Positions 52,919 to 55,710 of a DNA stretch of 55,710 nucleotides are shown here, piece by piece. Numbering within the stretch: the stretch's first letter is position 1; each line of letters begins with the position of its first letter. Origin of the DNA: Acidobacteriota bacterium. Lineage in GTDB: Bacteria > Acidobacteriota > Terriglobia > UBA7540. A program made the translations under genes and the position numbers. The notes below the pieces were generated by a model. It searched no databases. It was not told the DNA's origin and saw only the letters and a list, made by a program, of their open reading frames with translations. The stretch lies in contig PLSX01000280.1 of assembly GCA_003165315.1 (NCBI GenBank), positions 1 through 55,710 on the forward strand. The letters are read 5' to 3'.

Positions 52919-55710
52919 ATGCGCTCTTTGACTCGTTGGCTAACCATCCTCTGCCTACTGGCCTGCGGCCTAAACCTCCGCGGCGCTTCAAACACAGTCT
53001 GGCAGATCGGTACTTTTGATAAATCATCAAGAGAGTTCGCCCAGGGGGTCAGCCCAACGCGGGGCGGTCCGCTGGATTACACCAACCCCGCCGATGATCC
53101 GGTCTACGTCGCCGGCAAGAGCGAGCCGGGCAAGAACTGGCTGGCGTTTCAGCCTGGGTCGTCCAATGGCAAGGCTGGGCACCGGGCGCATCCGTTCACC
53201 ATCAAGTTCTCTCTCTCCAACCCGCCGCGAGGCGTCTACACTTTCACCGCAGCACTCCTTGCATACGCTCCACGCGTTCCCGCGCTCGATGTCAGCATCA
53301 ATGGGCGCCACGGACAGTTTTTCCAGCACCCCGTGTTGAATTACGACGCGGGTGATCTGGGCAGCGTGTTCGCGCCCCGCTATTCCACCGCCACCATCGT
53401 GTTTGACTTTCCTGCAACCTACTTGAAGCTGGGCGAGAACGAAATCGCCCTCACGGCTGCGGACAATCCTGATGCGCAGGACGATTCCGAAGGCGCCGTT
53501 ATGGTAATCGGCAACTCGGGCATTTACTACGACGCGCTGAAGCTGGAGCAGAATCCTGAAGGGCGATATCAGCCCGGTCAAGTCAGCGCGCTCGTTAAGC
53601 CCACCATTTTCTACAAGTTCAAAGAGGGCAGGCAGACGGAAGTCATTGAGGTGTATTTGCGCCTGGGCGCACCTGCGAAGCGCGGGCGCACCGTTCTGGT
53701 AGTTGGAGACCAAAAATTCTCTGCCGCGCTCGCCGGCGACCACGACTTCGGTGAGCAGAGGTTGGACTTTGATGTTCCGGAGTTCGCCTCGGAGACGGCG
53801 GCAGTGCTCAAGGTCGAGTGCAACGGTCAAACTCGCGATTTTCCCCAGAAATTGGTTCCGGGAAAGAAGTGGAACATCTTCGTGATCCCGCATGAGCATC
53901 TCGACGTCGGCTTTTCCGACTTTCAGGGCAAAGTTGCCGAGGTCCAAAGCCGGGTGATCGACGAAGCCATGACGATTGCGCGCAAGCAGCCGGATTTTCA
54001 TTTCAGCGTTGACGGATATTGGAGCGCCGAGCAGTTCCTTGCCAACCGCAGCAAGCAGGATCGCCAGGACTTCCAGGAGTTTGTCCGTCAGGGACGGATC
54101 TTCGTTCCGCCCCAATATGCCAGCCTTCTGACGGGCTTACCTACGGCGGAAACCTTAATCCGTTCGCTTTATGGGGGATTTCAATTCAATCATGAGAATG
54201 GCGGCTCGTTCACCTATGCCAACATCTCAGACGTGCCAACGGCCTCAGGCTCATATCCCTCCATCCTTGCCGCAGCAGGCTTGAAGTACTTCCTTCAAGC
54301 CAGCGACAGCTATCGGGGTCCCGTCATCATGCTGGGGCGCGAGAATGAGAACTCACCCTGGTATTGGGAAGGGCCTGACGGCAGGCGGATTCTCACCTGG
54401 ACGTCTCTAAGCTATCACCAGTCACGAATCATGTTCGGGCTCCCGCCCAGGCTTCCCGCCATTCGCGATTCGCTCCCCATTTTTCTTCAGAGTTATACCC
54501 GGCCGGATTACAAATCCGATGGCGTGATCGTCTTCGGCACGCAGTGGGAAAACACGGACTTGAATCCTGACCAGATGGGCGACTTTCCTCAATGGAACAA
54601 GCTCTACGCCTACCCCAAAATTCACATTTCCGGAGTCTCGGAAGCCATGGACTACATTGCCGGGCAGATGGGTGACGGGGTACCGGTGATCCGCGGAGAC
54701 GGCGGCCCTTATTGGGAGGATGGTGCGGCATCCGATGCGCTATACACCGCGATGGCCCGTCAGAATGAGTATCGCGCGCTTTCCGCTGAAAAACTGTCGA
54801 GTATCAGTGTTCTTACCAATCCCCGTCTCCAACCGGAACACACCGCTCTCAGTGCCCTTTGGAAAAACCTGCTCCTTTCCGATGAGCACACCTGGGAGGC
54901 CGCCCCGGGGATCTCCGACCCACAGAGTGAGCAGAGCGTCAGGCAGCGGGACGTGAAGGAGGCGCGCGCCACCGACGCCCGGAGGCTGGTGAATCACGTT
55001 GTGGAACGAACCATGTCGGCATTGGCGGACCAGATTTCGGACGGCTCAGGAACGCTTGTCGTCTTCAATTCCCTCAGTTGGCAGCGCAGCAGCCTGGTGG
55101 AGACCGACCTCGACAATGGCTTGGAAATTGTTGATCTCTCCACCCATCAGGCGATTCCGCTGGAGGTGCTCAACTCCGGGAAATCCCTTCGGCACGTTCG
55201 ATTCCTCGCGTCGGAAGTTCCCGCCGTGGGCTATAAATGCTACCAACTGCGAGCGGCAAAATCGGAACCGCCGGGGTCGGGTCAAGTTTCCGTGCTCGAG
55301 AACCGCTACTATCGCGTGGAACTCGATGCTTCAAATGGGGCAATTCGCGGCATCTTTGACAAGGAGTTGAATCGCGAGTTGGTGGATGCCTCCAGCCCCT
55401 ACCGCTTCAACCAATATGTGTACGTCACAGGCGCCGATGAGGGCCCGAACCGCCTCATTGATTACAGCACCGTCACTCCAGTTCCTCAATTGACCCCGCA
55501 CGGAGCGAGCAGCGGGAAAATTGACTCCGTGGCGAGCCTGCCGTTTGAGGACGTTGCCAGGCTGGAAAGCTCTGGAGTCAACACTCCACACATCGAATCG
55601 GAGATCATTCTTCCCAAAGACCAAAAGCGGATTGAGATTATCAATCGCGTTCGCAAGGAGAAGGTCTACACGAAAGAAGGAATATACTTCGCCTTTCCCT
55701 TCGCCATGGA
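52919..55710 (+). CDS. Second secreted GH38-like protein, cut by the window end
   Basis: The gene begins at ATG 52919, with AAAGGA 7 bases upstream, and stays open to the last base, giving at least 930 residues. It repeats the layout of its neighbour: signal peptide, NTVWQIGTFDKSSREF (PL4-type domain), VIPHEHLDVGFSDFQ (His-x-Asp), and FNSLSWQRSS. The identity to the previous gene looks near half by eye, and gaps are few. It is a tandem paralogue rather than a recent copy. The missing end should carry about 200-250 more residues. Confidence 0.85.
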   Translation, partial: MRSLTRWLTILCLLACGLNLRGASNTVWQIGTFDKSSREFAQGVSPTRGGPLDYTNPADDPVYVAGKSEPGKNWLAFQPGSSNGKAGHRAHPFTIKFSLSNPPRGVYTFTAALLAYAPRVPALDVSINGRHGQFFQHPVLNYDAGDLGSVFAPRYSTATIVFDFPATYLKLGENEIALTAADNPDAQDDSEGAVMVIGNSGIYYDALKLEQNPEGRYQPGQVSALVKPTIFYKFKEGRQTEVIEVYLRLGAPAKRGRTVLVVGDQKFSAALAGDHDFGEQRLDFDVPEFASETAAVLKVECNGQTRDFPQKLVPGKKWNIFVIPHEHLDVGFSDFQGKVAEVQSRVIDEAMTIARKQPDFHFSVDGYWSAEQFLANRSKQDRQDFQEFVRQGRIFVPPQYASLLTGLPTAETLIRSLYGGFQFNHENGGSFTYANISDVPTASGSYPSILAAAGLKYFLQASDSYRGPVIMLGRENENSPWYWEGPDGRRILTWTSLSYHQSRIMFGLPPRLPAIRDSLPIFLQSYTRPDYKSDGVIVFGTQWENTDLNPDQMGDFPQWNKLYAYPKIHISGVSEAMDYIAGQMGDGVPVIRGDGGPYWEDGAASDALYTAMARQNEYRALSAEKLSSISVLTNPRLQPEHTALSALWKNLLLSDEHTWEAAPGISDPQSEQSVRQRDVKEARATDARRLVNHVVERTMSALADQISDGSGTLVVFNSLSWQRSSLVETDLDNGLEIVDLSTHQAIPLEVLNSGKSLRHVRFLASEVPAVGYKCYQLRAAKSEPPGSGQVSVLENRYYRVELDASNGAIRGIFDKELNRELVDASSPYRFNQYVYVTGADEGPNRLIDYSTVTPVPQLTPHGASSGKIDSVASLPFEDVARLESSGVNTPHIESEIILPKDQKRIEIINRVRKEKVYTKEGIYFAFPFAM

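Overview
The window looks like chromosomal DNA of an environmental bacterium, most likely an acidobacterium. The signs are the moderately high GC content, a 1,254-residue TonB-dependent receptor with an N-terminal carboxypeptidase-regulatory-like domain, a Tat-secreted Gfo/Idh/MocA oxidoreductase, a DUF5054 protein and large secreted GH38-like proteins. The assignment is inferred from gene families only. No rRNA, tRNA, CRISPR array, phage or transposase gene was found.

Layout. 1-2.2 kb: a truncated sugar-isomerase gene, its oxidoreductase partner, and a fragmentary small protein. 2.3-8.8 kb: a minus-strand operon of a DUF4331 protein, two exported TPR proteins and a NicO-type metal permease with a very His-rich loop. 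9-14.8 kb: a DapA-like/epimerase pair, a GNAT enzyme, an MFS transporter and an NmrA-like oxidoreductase. 14.9-19.4 kb: the TonB-dependent receptor and its long upstream region.

19.4-36 kb: the core of the window. Almost every gene is on the minus strand: pyrR, a PLP enzyme, ssnA, ygeW, ygfK, ygeY, the three xanthine-dehydrogenase-type subunits, an 8-oxoguanine-deaminase-like amidohydrolase and a threonine-synthase-like PLP enzyme. A lone pilin gene on the plus strand interrupts the block. The set resembles the Yge/Ssn/Xdh purine-degradation clusters of E. coli and anaerobic gut bacteria. It lacks ygeX and hyuA, and its YgfK has no flavin/NADPH domain. 36-46.8 kb: nucleoside uptake and salvage (adenosine deaminase, cytidine deaminase, purine and pyrimidine nucleoside phosphorylases, a NupC transporter, deoC, ribokinase, thymidine kinase, and a phosphohexomutase that could act as phosphopentomutase). 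Together the genes describe a route from imported nucleosides to free bases and sugar phosphates, then on to urate and its breakdown.

47-55.7 kb: a DUF5054 protein and two tandem GH38-like proteins, the second cut by the window end.

The most unusual structure is intergenic. About a dozen spacers hold degenerate 7-bp-period repeats, often as inverted arms around a short core. Several arms supply the stop codon of the gene next to them, or its last codons. They are concentrated in the purine/nucleoside block.
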